A DNA stretch of 37,797 bases, taken from assembly GCA_002403905.1 (NCBI GenBank), contig DHIR01000129.1, forward strand, positions 1 through 37,797, given 5' to 3'. This document shows positions 8,826-19,100 of the stretch, piece by piece. The stretch is from Mucilaginibacter sp. UBA4741. GTDB taxonomy: Bacteria; Bacteroidota; Bacteroidia; Sphingobacteriales; Sphingobacteriaceae. Numbering within the stretch: the first letter of the stretch is position 1; the number at the start of each line of letters is the position of its first letter. Made by a program: the position numbers and the translations under genes. The notes under the pieces were generated by a model that had not been told where the DNA came from, made no database searches, and worked only from the letters and a program-made list of their open reading frames with translations.

Positions 8826-10931
8826 TTAATTTAAAGGCAGTGTAAAAGTTGACACCGGCAGCCCGGCGCTGTTAACTAAATTGGCCCGAGTAAAGGGCTG
8901 CATGGCATAATAAATTGTTTTTATTTTTTCGCCTGGAGGAACGTTAAGCAATACCCTGTTTTTTTTAACTGACGCTTTTACGGCAATGCGTTTGCCCTTT
9001 GTATTAACTAGTTCAAAGCCTTTTAAGGGTTGATTATCCAATGCTTTTAATTGCGATACTGGTGGAAAAGCTAAGGTTATCCAGTTTTTGTTTTGCCGCG
9101 CATATAGTGCTTGCGGCGCTTCGGCAACTATATTTTTTTTATAAGTGTAATGCAGCGCCAGCAGAGCCAAACGTTCGCCAACCTCTTTTTTACGGGTATA
9201 ATGTACATTTAGCGAATCCCCCATGTCCATACTAACAGTCATTTGGCAATTGGGTATCTGTTGTTGTATCAGTCGTTCCATATTACGAAAGGCCGGCCAC
9301 GAAGGGCGGTCGATACCTGATAGCTGCACAAAATAGAATGGGAAATTGCGTCTCCATTTTTGCCGCCAGCTATTTACCATAACCGGTAGCTCGTGCGCAT
9401 ACAATTCCAAATTATGGGCATTGCTTTCGCCCTGGTACCATATCGTTCCTTTGATGGGAAAACCTGTTAACGCCGCTATGCCGGCCTCGTAATTATAGCA
9501 AGGCTCATAAGGGTGGCGTTGCCTGGCCGAAGTAGTTTTACTTAAATTCGTATCGGCCCGGTCGCGGCAAAATTGCATAATGAAATCTGATTTTCGCCAG
9601 TTATTCAACACGTCTACCATTATGGGGTCATGTTCCATCGTAAAGCGGTCTATCCATGATTCAATGGGCGAACCGCCAACTGCAACCTGTATCAAACCAA
9701 TAGGGATATGTTCATCAGCGTTGATCTTTTTCCCAAAGTAATAGGCCACTGCCGAAAAATCTGCCGCCGAAAGCTGATCGCTCGTTTTCCATGTACCCGA
9801 TAAATATTTTAATTGGTTCACTTTACGTAATACCGTAGTATCCCAGGCCACCGCGTCTGTTTCTTTCAAAACATTCAATTGGTATAAGCGTAATGAGGAA
9901 TTACGCCCGGCTACATTAATTTCATCTTTTCCTCCAGTCGATTGTTTTAAGCGGAACGCCATATTTGATTGTCCCGAGCATAACCATACATCTCCTATCA
10001 ACAGATCCTTTAAAAGAATTGTTGAATCAGCAACTGCTATCTTCATTTCAAAAGGTCCGCCATATTTCATCGGTGGGAAAACAACCTTCCAATCACCATG
10101 TTCATTAGCCATGGTTTTTAATAATTGATGATGAAAAGTTACCGTTACTATTTCGCCGGCATTAGCTTTGCCATAAAGGGGCAAAGGCTGATCCCTTTGC
10201 AGCACCATGTGGTTTGTAAACACATCCGGCATCTTTAAACCGCCGTAATTACCGGATATGGCCTGGTAAACGGTTCGGGCAATAATTCCAGCTCCTTCTT
10301 TATCGGGGTGCAAGTTATCGGCAAACAGGTCGGGGCGGTTATATAATGATTCATGCAGATCTATCAATCCGATTTTATTGGCTTTGGCTATTACCGGTAT
10401 TAGCGCCTGTACCTGGTCGTACCAATCTCTTGTACCCGATTTAAACCGTGGGTGCCCGCTAAAAATTGGAGTTAAACGACAGATGTAAATTTTTATCGCC
10501 GGGTTGGCTTTTCTAAATTCTCTGATCAGATAAGCGTAATCGGCCTCGAAATCTTCTTTATGATCGGGCCAGTCGCGCGGGTCGGTGTCGTTTAAACCTA
10601 AATGAATAATGACGATATCGGGCTGATAAGCTATTGCTTCAGAAAACTCTGGCGTTTTATAATAAGGATTATGTCCTTTTTTTAATAGCGTAGCACCGCT
10701 ATGACCAAAATTTTTAACCTGGTATTTTTGCCCTAAAAATTGCTGCAGCTGCGCGGGGTAGCAATCCTGCTCCCTGTTGGTTAAGCCATAGCCATACGTT
10801 ACAGAATTACCAACGCAGGCTACTTTGAAGGGGCTTTGGGCATATACGTTTACCTGCAACAAACACACAAAAAGTATAAGCAGCGAAAACTGCTGTTTTA
10901 ATTTTGCTGTTTTTTCGGTGCTATAATTCAT
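8826..10931 (-). CDS. nanS: Sialate O-acetylesterase with two SGNH/GDSL domains
   Basis: Predicted secreted esterase removing O-acetyl groups from sialic acids so that sialidase and lyase can act. Signal peptide about 1-32. The first SGNH domain (about 35-230) has Ser43 in CVGNSVTYGYG, the GLND block, and Asp205/His208 in DNLHPDKEG. The second domain (about 232-701) is the sialate-esterase (SASA) type: Ser319 in WLCSGQSNM, the WYQGESN block, and a C-terminal Asp/His region ending NVHYTRKKEVGERLA. Both catalytic sets look complete, so the protein may act on two O-acetyl positions or two substrates. Single-domain enzymes of this type are much shorter than 701 aa. It starts 3 bp after the MFS gene, so they are co-transcribed. 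Confidence 0.9.
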   Translation of the reverse strand: MNYSTEKTAKLKQQFSLLILFVCLLQVNVYAQSPFKVACVGNSVTYGYGLTNREQDCYPAQLQQFLGQKYQVKNFGHSGATLLKKGHNPYYKTPEFSEAIAYQPDIVIIHLGLNDTDPRDWPDHKEDFEADYAYLIREFRKANPAIKIYICRLTPIFSGHPRFKSGTRDWYDQVQALIPVIAKANKIGLIDLHESLYNRPDLFADNLHPDKEGAGIIARTVYQAISGNYGGLKMPDVFTNHMVLQRDQPLPLYGKANAGEIVTVTFHHQLLKTMANEHGDWKVVFPPMKYGGPFEMKIAVADSTILLKDLLIGDVWLCSGQSNMAFRLKQSTGGKDEINVAGRNSSLRLYQLNVLKETDAVAWDTTVLRKVNQLKYLSGTWKTSDQLSAADFSAVAYYFGKKINADEHIPIGLIQVAVGGSPIESWIDRFTMEHDPIMVDVLNNWRKSDFIMQFCRDRADTNLSKTTSARQRHPYEPCYNYEAGIAALTGFPIKGTIWYQGESNAHNLELYAHELPVMVNSWRQKWRRNFPFYFVQLSGIDRPSWPAFRNMERLIQQQIPNCQMTVSMDMGDSLNVHYTRKKEVGERLALLALHYTYKKNIVAEAPQALYARQNKNWITLAFPPVSQLKALDNQPLKGFELVNTKGKRIAVKASVKKNRVLLNVPPGEKIKTIYYAMQPFTRANLVNSAGLPVSTFTLPLN

Positions 10932-10934
10932 ACA

Positions 10935-12176
10935 CTATACCTCCGCAAAATCATTGTTTTTGGGATGGAGAAAATAAACCTGTATGAATAACGCGATGAT
11001 CACAATCCCGGATAAAATGGCGAAGTCGCGCCCGAGGTTACCGGCATCGGATGACTTGCCCAATAGATCGGTAATAAATGCGCCAAAAAACACGCCGGTC
11101 ATATTCATCATTCCGTAAGCTGTTGCTCTATACCTGGCTGAAACAAACTGGCAAACGATGGGCATATTATTGGCATCAAACATGCCAAATCCCAAGCCAA
11201 AGCAAACTGCCGCGCCAATTACGTTAAAAAGCGAATGACCGAACCCAAGCAACAATAACGATGGTATAGTTAACGCAAGGCCGATTGCACTGGTATATAC
11301 CCGGCCTTTTATATTACGCTGAACCCACCGGTCTGACAGTATCCCCCCAAACATAACACCCACAAATGAAGATGCAGCAATTGTAATAGTTGATAATGGG
11401 CCAGCCTGCGACATGGGGATATTTAAATTTTGCGCGAATAGTGTCGGCAGCCAATTTTTGGTGGCCCAGCCGGGTAAGCTGGCAACCGCGAAATAAAAAA
11501 GGATGATCCAGAAAGCGCTGTTACTAAATAATGTGGCGAGGCCTTTAAATAATGGAGGTCGTTTTGTTACAGGCATACCTTCGGTTGTCGTTGGTGCTGC
11601 TGAAACCTCTTTATTTTTCAGGAAGATGATAAGTACTGCGGAATACAAAATTCCAACCATCCCAAACGAATGAAAAGTAGCCTGCCACGAAAATTTTGCG
11701 GCTACAGTTGCACCAAAACCGCCCAGGGCCTGCCCCATGTAAAGGCCGGTCATGTGGATGCCTATGGCTAGTGATCGTGTTTTTGAGGAATGAAAATCGG
11801 CTATTAATGACAGGCCCGCAGGGATATACAAAGCTTCGCTGATACCCATAATGGCCCGCAACCAGTAAATTTGGTTAAAGGTAGTAGCATAGCCCATGGC
11901 AAATGTAACCGCCGACCATACAAATAAGCTATAAACAATTAACCATTTACGGTTAAACCTATCGGCAATTAAACCGGATACAGGGCTCATTAAGCCATAG
12001 ATCCAGAGAAAAATGGCCATCAGATACCCAAAGTTTGTAGCCGACTGCAATTCGGCAATATCCATTTGCATGGCAGGTTTCATGGTTGAAAGCATTTGCC
12101 TGTCCATATAATTTAGCAATGCCACAACCCATAGCAGCCCTACCAAAATCCACGGATATTTTTTTGAATATTGCAT
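10935..12176 (-). CDS. nanT: MFS transporter, probable sialic acid importer
   Basis: Inner-membrane major facilitator protein, 413 aa from the ATG at 12176. A TTG five codons earlier is possible but less likely. Twelve hydrophobic segments can be traced. The inter-helix motif ADRFNRKWL after helix 2 (GLIADRFNRK) is the MFS motif A, and GGILSDRWVQRNIKGR is its second-half echo. The N-terminal NYMDRQ block is typical of the anion:cation symporter/hexuronate-like branch, which includes the Bacteroides and Tannerella NanT proteins. It lies between the mutarotase and the O-acetylesterase genes, so the likely job is H+-coupled Neu5Ac uptake from the periplasm. The substrate is inferred from context, not from motifs. 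Confidence 0.85.
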   Translation of the reverse strand: MQYSKKYPWILVGLLWVVALLNYMDRQMLSTMKPAMQMDIAELQSATNFGYLMAIFLWIYGLMSPVSGLIADRFNRKWLIVYSLFVWSAVTFAMGYATTFNQIYWLRAIMGISEALYIPAGLSLIADFHSSKTRSLAIGIHMTGLYMGQALGGFGATVAAKFSWQATFHSFGMVGILYSAVLIIFLKNKEVSAAPTTTEGMPVTKRPPLFKGLATLFSNSAFWIILFYFAVASLPGWATKNWLPTLFAQNLNIPMSQAGPLSTITIAASSFVGVMFGGILSDRWVQRNIKGRVYTSAIGLALTIPSLLLLGFGHSLFNVIGAAVCFGLGFGMFDANNMPIVCQFVSARYRATAYGMMNMTGVFFGAFITDLLGKSSDAGNLGRDFAILSGIVIIALFIQVYFLHPKNNDFAEV

Positions 12177-12229
12177 TTTATATAATTTCAAGCAGGTACA
12201 TTTAATAGCTCCGTGCTTTTATAAAGATA

Positions 12230-13426
12230 TTATTTAATATGATGTACGTATACCCGGCCCCTTACCACATTAGGCGTACGTACGCCTGGCTTTATCTCTC
12301 CGCCCGGTATATAAATGTCTTTATCCCACATTACTGCCGTAGTAGTTACATGTGTTAAAAACGGTAATTCGCCAATTTTTTTCCAGCTATTGGTTAGCGT
12401 ATTATACAAAAGCACATCACGGCTAAACCCTTTATGATGCGTTATTAAATCTAATTTTTCGGCCTGTAACTTTTGCTTTTCTTCATCGGTGGTTGCTTTT
12501 TCTATATCCGCGTTATACGTTTCAATCTGGTGGAAAATATTGCCTTTGTCGCCGCCTGCCAACAGTATTTCATGATCGCCAAAAACAACGCCTGTACCGG
12601 CAGATAAATTGGCAATGTGGCTACCATCGCTTATTGGGGCTAATGCAGTCCATTTTTGCCGCTCCGGATCAAAGCAGAATACAGTATTATGCAATTGGCT
12701 TATACCCGATGGGGTACTGCTTCTGCCACCTATTACATAAACACATGGGTATTTACCATTTGTTTGTGTAACCGTAACAGAATGCGACAGGGCGATTGGT
12801 AGATCAGGCAGGGATTGCCATTGTAAATGATGAGCCGAGAGATCAAGTATAAAAACTTTGGTCGATGGTTTCCCGTTTGATTCGCCACCAACTAAATATA
12901 CCTTTTTGCCAATACTTGTCATACCAGCATTTGCAAGCGGGATTGGTAATAAAGGAAGGTCATGAAACACTACTTCTTTACTATCTGCATCCCATTGCAT
13001 TAAAAAAGTGTTACGACTGCTGCTAGCATTTTCTGTTTCGCCACCGGCGCAAATAATATCATTTGTAATGGTAGCGCTTGCTCCGTAAGCTATTTTGTTT
13101 TTTAACTGAGTTTTTGACGATAGCCAGGTAAATTCATTTCGGTTGTTTTTTTTAAGTATGTAGATGGTGTTATAATGCGCTTTTTTACCTCCCTCCCACG
13201 GTTTAAGCCCCGGGAAATTTGAACCACCTGCAATTAATAAAACATCATTGCTTACACCAGCAAATACACCTGCTAATCCTAATTGCTTTGCGGTTCCCTT
13301 AGCATTTGGTAAATAGGCCACATTTGACCATTCAACAGTTTCAGCACTATTATTTTGCCCCCCTAGTGTAAGGACCATGTTTAACATACTCATAAAAATC
13401 ACAGCTACAATGTTTCCCGCCCTCAT
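12230..13426 (-). CDS. nanM: N-acetylneuraminate epimerase (mutarotase), Kelch propeller
   Basis: 398-aa protein of the NanM / cyclically permuted mutarotase family, predicted to speed conversion of alpha-Neu5Ac (the sialidase product) to the beta anomer. A signal-like hydrophobic N-terminus (about 1-22) implies a periplasmic location. Kelch blades recur through the protein as GG followed by W, for example LIAGGSNFPG, ICAGGETEN, YLVGGESNGK, YVIGGRSSTP, LLAGGDKG and YIPGGEIKPG. The insertion NADIEKATTDEEKQKLQAEKLDLI (about 325-350) interrupts one blade, as in E. coli NanM. The gene ends 53 bp before the MFS gene and starts 11 bp after nanA, inside the operon. Confidence 0.92.
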   Translation of the reverse strand: MRAGNIVAVIFMSMLNMVLTLGGQNNSAETVEWSNVAYLPNAKGTAKQLGLAGVFAGVSNDVLLIAGGSNFPGLKPWEGGKKAHYNTIYILKKNNRNEFTWLSSKTQLKNKIAYGASATITNDIICAGGETENASSSRNTFLMQWDADSKEVVFHDLPLLPIPLANAGMTSIGKKVYLVGGESNGKPSTKVFILDLSAHHLQWQSLPDLPIALSHSVTVTQTNGKYPCVYVIGGRSSTPSGISQLHNTVFCFDPERQKWTALAPISDGSHIANLSAGTGVVFGDHEILLAGGDKGNIFHQIETYNADIEKATTDEEKQKLQAEKLDLITHHKGFSRDVLLYNTLTNSWKKIGELPFLTHVTTTAVMWDKDIYIPGGEIKPGVRTPNVVRGRVYVHHIK

Positions 13427-13437
13427 TAATTATAAAT

Positions 13438-14376
13438 TCAATGGCTTACCGGCTGTACCTTTGACCTGAATGCTTCAAAACCAAGTTCCAGCACGTCCAG
13501 TTTAAACTTTGCAAATTGTTCCGCAGTCATATTCATTATCGGGAGCCTGAACTCGCCACAATCTATATCAACCATTTTCATATAGGCCTTACCTACAGAT
13601 ATGCCCCCATATTTACCTAACAGCCTTATCATATCAATTGCTTTTTGCTGTAACAAGCGGGCTTTATGCAGGTCATTACGTTCAAATGCATTTATTAAAT
13701 TATAGTACAAGGGTGCTGCATAATTAAAGGTACTGCCAACAGCTCCCTTTGCACCCAGAACCAAGGCAGATAGCATGTTTTCATCACGTCCCCATAACAT
13801 ATCATATTTGCCATTTTTGAAACTCATGCAACTTTGAAAATCCATAAAATCCTCATGAGTATATTTTATACCTGCAAAATTGGGCACTTTGTTATCAACG
13901 GCCGCTAATAAATCTATCATTGCAAAATCACCACCTGTTAAAACCGGGATATGGTAATAGTAAAATGGCATTTCGGGTACTGCACTGGCTAACTCAGCAC
14001 ACATTTGGGCTAAGACCTGTACATTGGCCGGTTTAAAATACGAAGGTGACGTAAATGATACGGCATACAACCCAATTTGATAGGCGTGTTTGGCCAATTG
14101 GATAGACTCGGATAGATTTGTCCCGCCAACAAGTGTCATTACTTTAAAGTCAGGATCATTTGCAGTACAATTTGCCCATGCCTCTGCAACCTTCATTTTT
14201 TCATCGGCAGACATGGAGACACCTTCGCCGGTTGAGCCGCAGATAAAGGCCCCAGTAACATTGTTTAGTTTTAAAAACTCGTAATACGATGGTATTATAG
14301 AAAGATTAAGCTCACCATTTTTATCAAATGGAGTAAAGGGAGCTGAGATCAATCCCTGTAATTGTTCAATTTTCAT
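13438..14376 (-). CDS. nanA: N-acetylneuraminate lyase (DapA/NAL family)
   Basis: Cytoplasmic class I aldolase splitting Neu5Ac into ManNAc and pyruvate. At 312 aa the protein has the family length and TIM-barrel pattern. GSTGEG (47-52) binds the pyruvate carboxylate, Tyr141 in FYYYHIP is the expected proton-relay tyrosine, and Lys171 in AGIKYTHED is the Schiff-base lysine. The YYHIP-VLTG and KYTHEDF blocks favour the NAL sub-group over dihydrodipicolinate synthase, which agrees with the neighbours. Upstream of the gene (14377-14546) lies a strong hairpin and two copies of ATAGTAATAAAT (14392-14403 and 14408-14419), so nanA begins the enzyme part of the operon after the transport pair. Confidence 0.94.
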   Translation of the reverse strand: MKIEQLQGLISAPFTPFDKNGELNLSIIPSYYEFLKLNNVTGAFICGSTGEGVSMSADEKMKVAEAWANCTANDPDFKVMTLVGGTNLSESIQLAKHAYQIGLYAVSFTSPSYFKPANVQVLAQMCAELASAVPEMPFYYYHIPVLTGGDFAMIDLLAAVDNKVPNFAGIKYTHEDFMDFQSCMSFKNGKYDMLWGRDENMLSALVLGAKGAVGSTFNYAAPLYYNLINAFERNDLHKARLLQQKAIDMIRLLGKYGGISVGKAYMKMVDIDCGEFRLPIMNMTAEQFAKFKLDVLELGFEAFRSKVQPVSH

Positions 14377-14448
14377 TTATTATTTAATTAAATAGTAATA
14401 AATACAGATAGTAATAAATGGTTGTGTGTTAATGTCATTTAGTTAATG

Positions 14449-14470
14449 GCCGGGAGAGGGCTCTCCCGGC
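14449..14470 (-). other. Intercistronic stem-loop between susD and nanA
   Basis: GCCGGGAGAG at 14449-14458 is complementary to CTCTCCCGGC at 14461-14470. With a realistic loop this is a GC-rich stem of at least 8 bp in the 170-bp gap after susD. No T-run follows on the minus strand, so it is not a plain terminator. It more likely protects the 3' end of the susC-susD mRNA or attenuates read-through, giving more transporter than enzyme. Confidence 0.75.
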
Positions 14471-14546
14471 ATCAACAACCAATCTAAACCAACCTAATAG
14501 GGTCCAGCTATGAACCATTATTATCTTTTTAATGCTATGTCTTTTT

Positions 14547-16109
14547 CTAAAAACTTAGATAGCCCGGCGTTTGCACCAATAACCGGTTATTGGTAAGCGT
14601 GCCCCGGTCAATGGGCCAAAACAAAGCATAAGCATTTGCCGGCAATAAAGTAGTATGGGCATATACATAGCTATCGCCCATGCGCCGTAAGTCATACCAT
14701 CTTTTTCCTTCAAAAATAAATTCCAGAAAACGTTCTTGTAAAATTGCCTCTTTAGGGTTGGCATCTATAGCCTGATGCGGATACCCTAATGTTGCGGCGT
14801 TATAATTGGTGCCATAAGCTCTCGCACGGACCAAATTTATTTCAGTGGTCGGGTCCTGTCCCAAATCCACTTTTGCTTCTGCAAGCATTAATAACAGATC
14901 AGCATAACGGTATATTGGCCAATCATTATCATAAGATCTTACGCCTGATACCTGGGTGCCCTGATATTTGTCTACAAAGCATCCTGCTATTTTGTAATTA
15001 CCGGCAACTTTACTATAGGCCGGCTGTATACTAGCCAGCCTGCGACTATCTAATGGGTTAAATTGCCTGAATGTTGATATTTTTACAGGTGCACGTAATA
15101 GCCCGCCCCAGTTATCGGTTGCAACGTTGAACTGGCGATTTTGTAACGAGTCATAAAAGTTAGCGATCAAGCCACTTTGAGGTGTAAAAGTGCCGGATAT
15201 CCATGACATTGACGACTCCGTATTAAAATAGTGAGTTGCAAAGATCATTTCGTTATTCCCCTTTGTAGAGAATATTGCAGGATAAGAAGCCAGCAACTGT
15301 AGGCCTGGTGCATTAGTCTGAATATCAGTTAGCGCGGCCTGTGCAGTAGTTGCATCAGCTGTTCCTCCTCCACGCGTACTTGTCCATAGGTAAACGTCTG
15401 CTTTAAGCATTAAGGTCGCTGATTTTGACCAATAAGTTTTAGAACCGGTAAATGTATAGCTACTGCCAAAGTTGGTTGTTGAACGATCAATATCAGCCTT
15501 GATAAGCGCTATTACATCGGCTTGGGGCGAGGCAGCTTTGGCCAGTGTAGCCAAATTAAGCGTGCTCCCTGATATAGGGTCTGTTTGGATAATAGCATCG
15601 CCCCAGCTACGATAGATCTGGAAGTAATAAAAAGCACGAATACCATAGCACATACCCAGGTAAGCACTTTTGGTTGCCGGGGTAACTATTGATGTACTAT
15701 TTAACTTCGATATCATCAGGTTGATCTGGTCAATATTATAGTAAAAGCTATTGCCGCCTGATGGTGGAACACCAAAATTACTTACCCCGGGGTTATCCAG
15801 GTTTAGGTTTTGCTGCCACAAACGTTCAACACCTTGTGTAGCTTCTCCTGTAAAAGCTGAACCTGAACCAGGATCAGTAGCAAATTCATCAGCGCGCATT
15901 TCGCCAAGGCGCTGAAAGCTTTCAGTATGTGTCCTGAAGTTGGTATAGATTCCCGTCATAAAAGCATCATACTGCTCGGCGGTTTGAAAGAAGTTGCCAT
16001 CGGTAATGCTACTCACCGGGGCAAGGCTCAGGTCTTTTCTGCATGAGCTTACCAGCCCAAGCACGCATATCCCTGTTAAAATTGTTATGATATATTTTTT
16101 CATATTCAA
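14547..16109 (-). CDS. SusD/RagB family outer-membrane glycan-binding lipoprotein
   Basis: Surface lipoprotein that forms the lid of a SusC transporter and captures the glycan; sialic-acid loci in Tannerella name the equivalent NanU. It is 520 aa, with a lipoprotein signal ending LVSSC so that Cys23 is the lipidated residue. The RagB/SusD pattern includes the early DLSLAPVSSITDGNFFQT block, TPR-like helices (LGMCYGIRAFYYFQIYRSWGDAI) and the C-terminal block with IYRYADLLLMLAEAKVD, NLVRARAYG and ERFLEFIFEGKRWYDLRR. It lies 14 bp after the SusC gene. A start at codon 3 (MKKY) is also possible. Binding of Neu5Ac or sialoglycan is inferred from the neighbours. Confidence 0.94.
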   Translation of the reverse strand: MNMKKYIITILTGICVLGLVSSCRKDLSLAPVSSITDGNFFQTAEQYDAFMTGIYTNFRTHTESFQRLGEMRADEFATDPGSGSAFTGEATQGVERLWQQNLNLDNPGVSNFGVPPSGGNSFYYNIDQINLMISKLNSTSIVTPATKSAYLGMCYGIRAFYYFQIYRSWGDAIIQTDPISGSTLNLATLAKAASPQADVIALIKADIDRSTTNFGSSYTFTGSKTYWSKSATLMLKADVYLWTSTRGGGTADATTAQAALTDIQTNAPGLQLLASYPAIFSTKGNNEMIFATHYFNTESSMSWISGTFTPQSGLIANFYDSLQNRQFNVATDNWGGLLRAPVKISTFRQFNPLDSRRLASIQPAYSKVAGNYKIAGCFVDKYQGTQVSGVRSYDNDWPIYRYADLLLMLAEAKVDLGQDPTTEINLVRARAYGTNYNAATLGYPHQAIDANPKEAILQERFLEFIFEGKRWYDLRRMGDSYVYAHTTLLPANAYALFWPIDRGTLTNNRLLVQTPGYLSF

Positions 16110-16123
16110 TAAATTAAAATAAG

Positions 16124-19100
16124 TTAAAATGAAGCCTGTACGCCTAATATATAGGATCTCGCTGTTGGGTAATTGCCAATATAAATACCTGATATGGTAC
16201 CGGCACCAGGTGATATAGGCGCCTGGGGATCAGGCCCGCTGAATTTTTTGATGTAAAACAAATTATTTCCGCTTGCATATAACCTTACCCTGCTAAACGT
16301 ATGTGTTTTGGCCAACAATGATTTTGAAAAATCATAGGATAGCGTAAATTCTCTGCCTGCCAAATAATTGCCGCTTTCATAAAACTGTGAATTTTCACTA
16401 TTTAAGGCGGCACCTGCATTATTGGCACGTGTATAGTTTTGTTTTGATCCAACTACCTGATCGGCGTAATACACTTTAGGTATCATAGTGTTGGTATTGG
16501 TAGGTGTCCAGGCATTATGAATTTCATCTATGAAATTAAATGAGCCCTGGTAGCCGCCCAACGAGCGGGTAACGAAATCATTATAAATGATATTTCCACC
16601 AGAATATTCAAAGCGCGCGTATAATGAGAAGTTTTTGTAAGCCGCGTTAAAATTAAACCCGCCATGCCAGGTTGGGAAAATATTACCCATATATACCTGG
16701 TCCCTTGAGTCGATGATACCATCGCCGTTTACATCTTGCCAATTAACATCGCCCGGGGCAATGTGCCCACCTGTACCTGCAGCAAGATTAGGCCCTGTAA
16801 TATTTGCAACATTATCTACCCGGTTACCTGCTAGGGCAGCTACCTCTGCGGCATCTTTAAAAATACCCAATTCTTTATAAGCATACACCTGCCCTAAAGG
16901 CTGGCCTTCTTGAGTACCGCCTACATATTGAAGCGTTCCTGTTTTTGGATCGTATATTTGAATACCACCCTGCCTGTTGTTTAGGTTGCCGTTATTGGGC
17001 AATTGCAATACCTTGTTCTTATCAAACGAAGCCGTTGCGCCAAAATCAAGCCTTAAACCATTGGGTTGGTTAATAATGTTTGCTCTTAAAGTAAATTCAA
17101 AACCCTTATTTTGGTAGGTGCCATCGTTTGTTTCAAGACTACCAAATCCCGCGTAACTTGGTAAAGGGATATTGGTAAGCAGGTTACTGCTTTTCCGGTT
17201 ATAATATTCAGCTATTAAGCTTATCCGGTCGTTAAAGAAGCCCACATCAATCCCCGCATCTATTGATTTACTGGTTTCCCATATAAGCTTAGTGTTAGTT
17301 GGTACCGTATTGGCAATACCGCCATTACCATTATATGGTGTAGTGGCTGCATATACACCTTGAACGTCATAGTTACCTAATGCGCCAATGTTTCCGTTTG
17401 ACCCGTAGCTTACACGTGGTTTTATTGTTGATATAACCTTGCTAAAGATCGAATTCTTGAAAAAGTCTTCCTTTTGTAAATTCCATCCGGCAGACATTCC
17501 GGGGAAATAACCTATCCTTTGCGAATAGTCCAGCACTGATGTGCCGTCTTCTCTTAATACAAAGGTCAGCAGGTACTTTTGATCGAAATCATAATTTAAC
17601 ATGGTAAAGGTTGATATTATCCTGTTTTCCTGTACATTACTTGAGTTACCGCCGCCTGCTGCAAATAAAGTTGAGGCATTAACGGTGGTTATCAAATCAG
17701 TAGGCGAGCCTGTACCTGAAACAATATTACTGAAAGAGTTATTATCCAAATATTCGGCCCCTACTAAAACACTTAAATTGTGCTTGCCAAATGATTTGAT
17801 ATAGTTTAAAGTGGCATCATAGATTTGCTCGAAATTTCTGCTATAGGCAGCTGATGCAGGGCGGGCCACACTTGAAAAGGTTTGAGGGGTAGCAAATATA
17901 TTTGCATAAGTCTGCTGGGCGTCCTGGAACTTTTGATTTTCCGTTTGATTTAAATATCCGGCGCCTGAAAACGTAAACGACAATCCTTTTATTATATCCC
18001 ATTTTATGGCCGCGTTGGCAACTATCCTGTCGGTTATATAACTCGACTTATTGGTGGCGATAAAATATAAAGGGTTACCATCGCCATTGCCTCCATTTCC
18101 GGGATTAGGTTGTGTATGCGCCGCATCCAGCCAAGGGTTAAATGTGGGCCATAACGATAATGTTCTGTAAAAAGCATTTGGATCATTACCATTGTCATTA
18201 CCCGCCCCAAATACCCCGTATTGCTGCGAAGTTGTAAAAGTAACACCGCTAGTTACTTCAATATTAGGTTTCACTTTATAAGAGCCGTTAAAATTACCTG
18301 AGTAACGTTTATAGTTAGCGCCAACCACAGTACCCGGCTCATTGTAGTAATCAAAACTTGCATAATACTTGCCTTTATCATTTCCGCCCGAAGCATTTAT
18401 ATAATGGTCTATGGTCTGGGTATTCCTGAATAAAGCACTGGCTACCTCGCCACTATGGTCCTTAAAAATAATTTTATTTCCGGGATTTGCAGGGTCATCC
18501 ATATCCTGCCAGCCTTGTTGTAAAAGGCCCAAATTGGCAGGCGTTTCGGCTTGTATGTCAAATGTTGCTAAATTTGCAGCATCTGGTAATAAGCCATACC
18601 CCCTGGTGCTGTTGATGGTTGCCAGTTGGGACGGAGTAATACTTGTTGTTGAGTTTAATCCTTCAAAGTTGTTCACTCTGCCTAAACGGCCATAATAAAT
18701 ATAGTCTGCCGCATTTACATATTTATAGCCCTGCCTTTCGTGGTTAAAGCCTGTTGTAAATTTATACGTTAATTCTGATGTGCCTGCCTTACCGTGCTTG
18801 GTGGTAATTAATATTACACCATTATTGGCCCTCGCACCGTAAATCGCTGTAGAAGCGGCATCCTTCAAAATATCTATTGAAGCGATATCCTGCTCGGGAA
18901 TATCCTGGTAGGTCTTTACCACACCATCAACCACTACAAGCGGTCCGGCAGGATTGTTAATGGATGCGCCGCCACGTAATATAATTATTGGGCTTGTTCC
19001 GGGAGCACCACTGGAACCGACTACTTGCAGGCCTGAAACGGTTCCTTGTAAAGCGCTGGCTACGTTGGCACGCGGGGCTGTCGCTAAAACCTGGTTGTCC

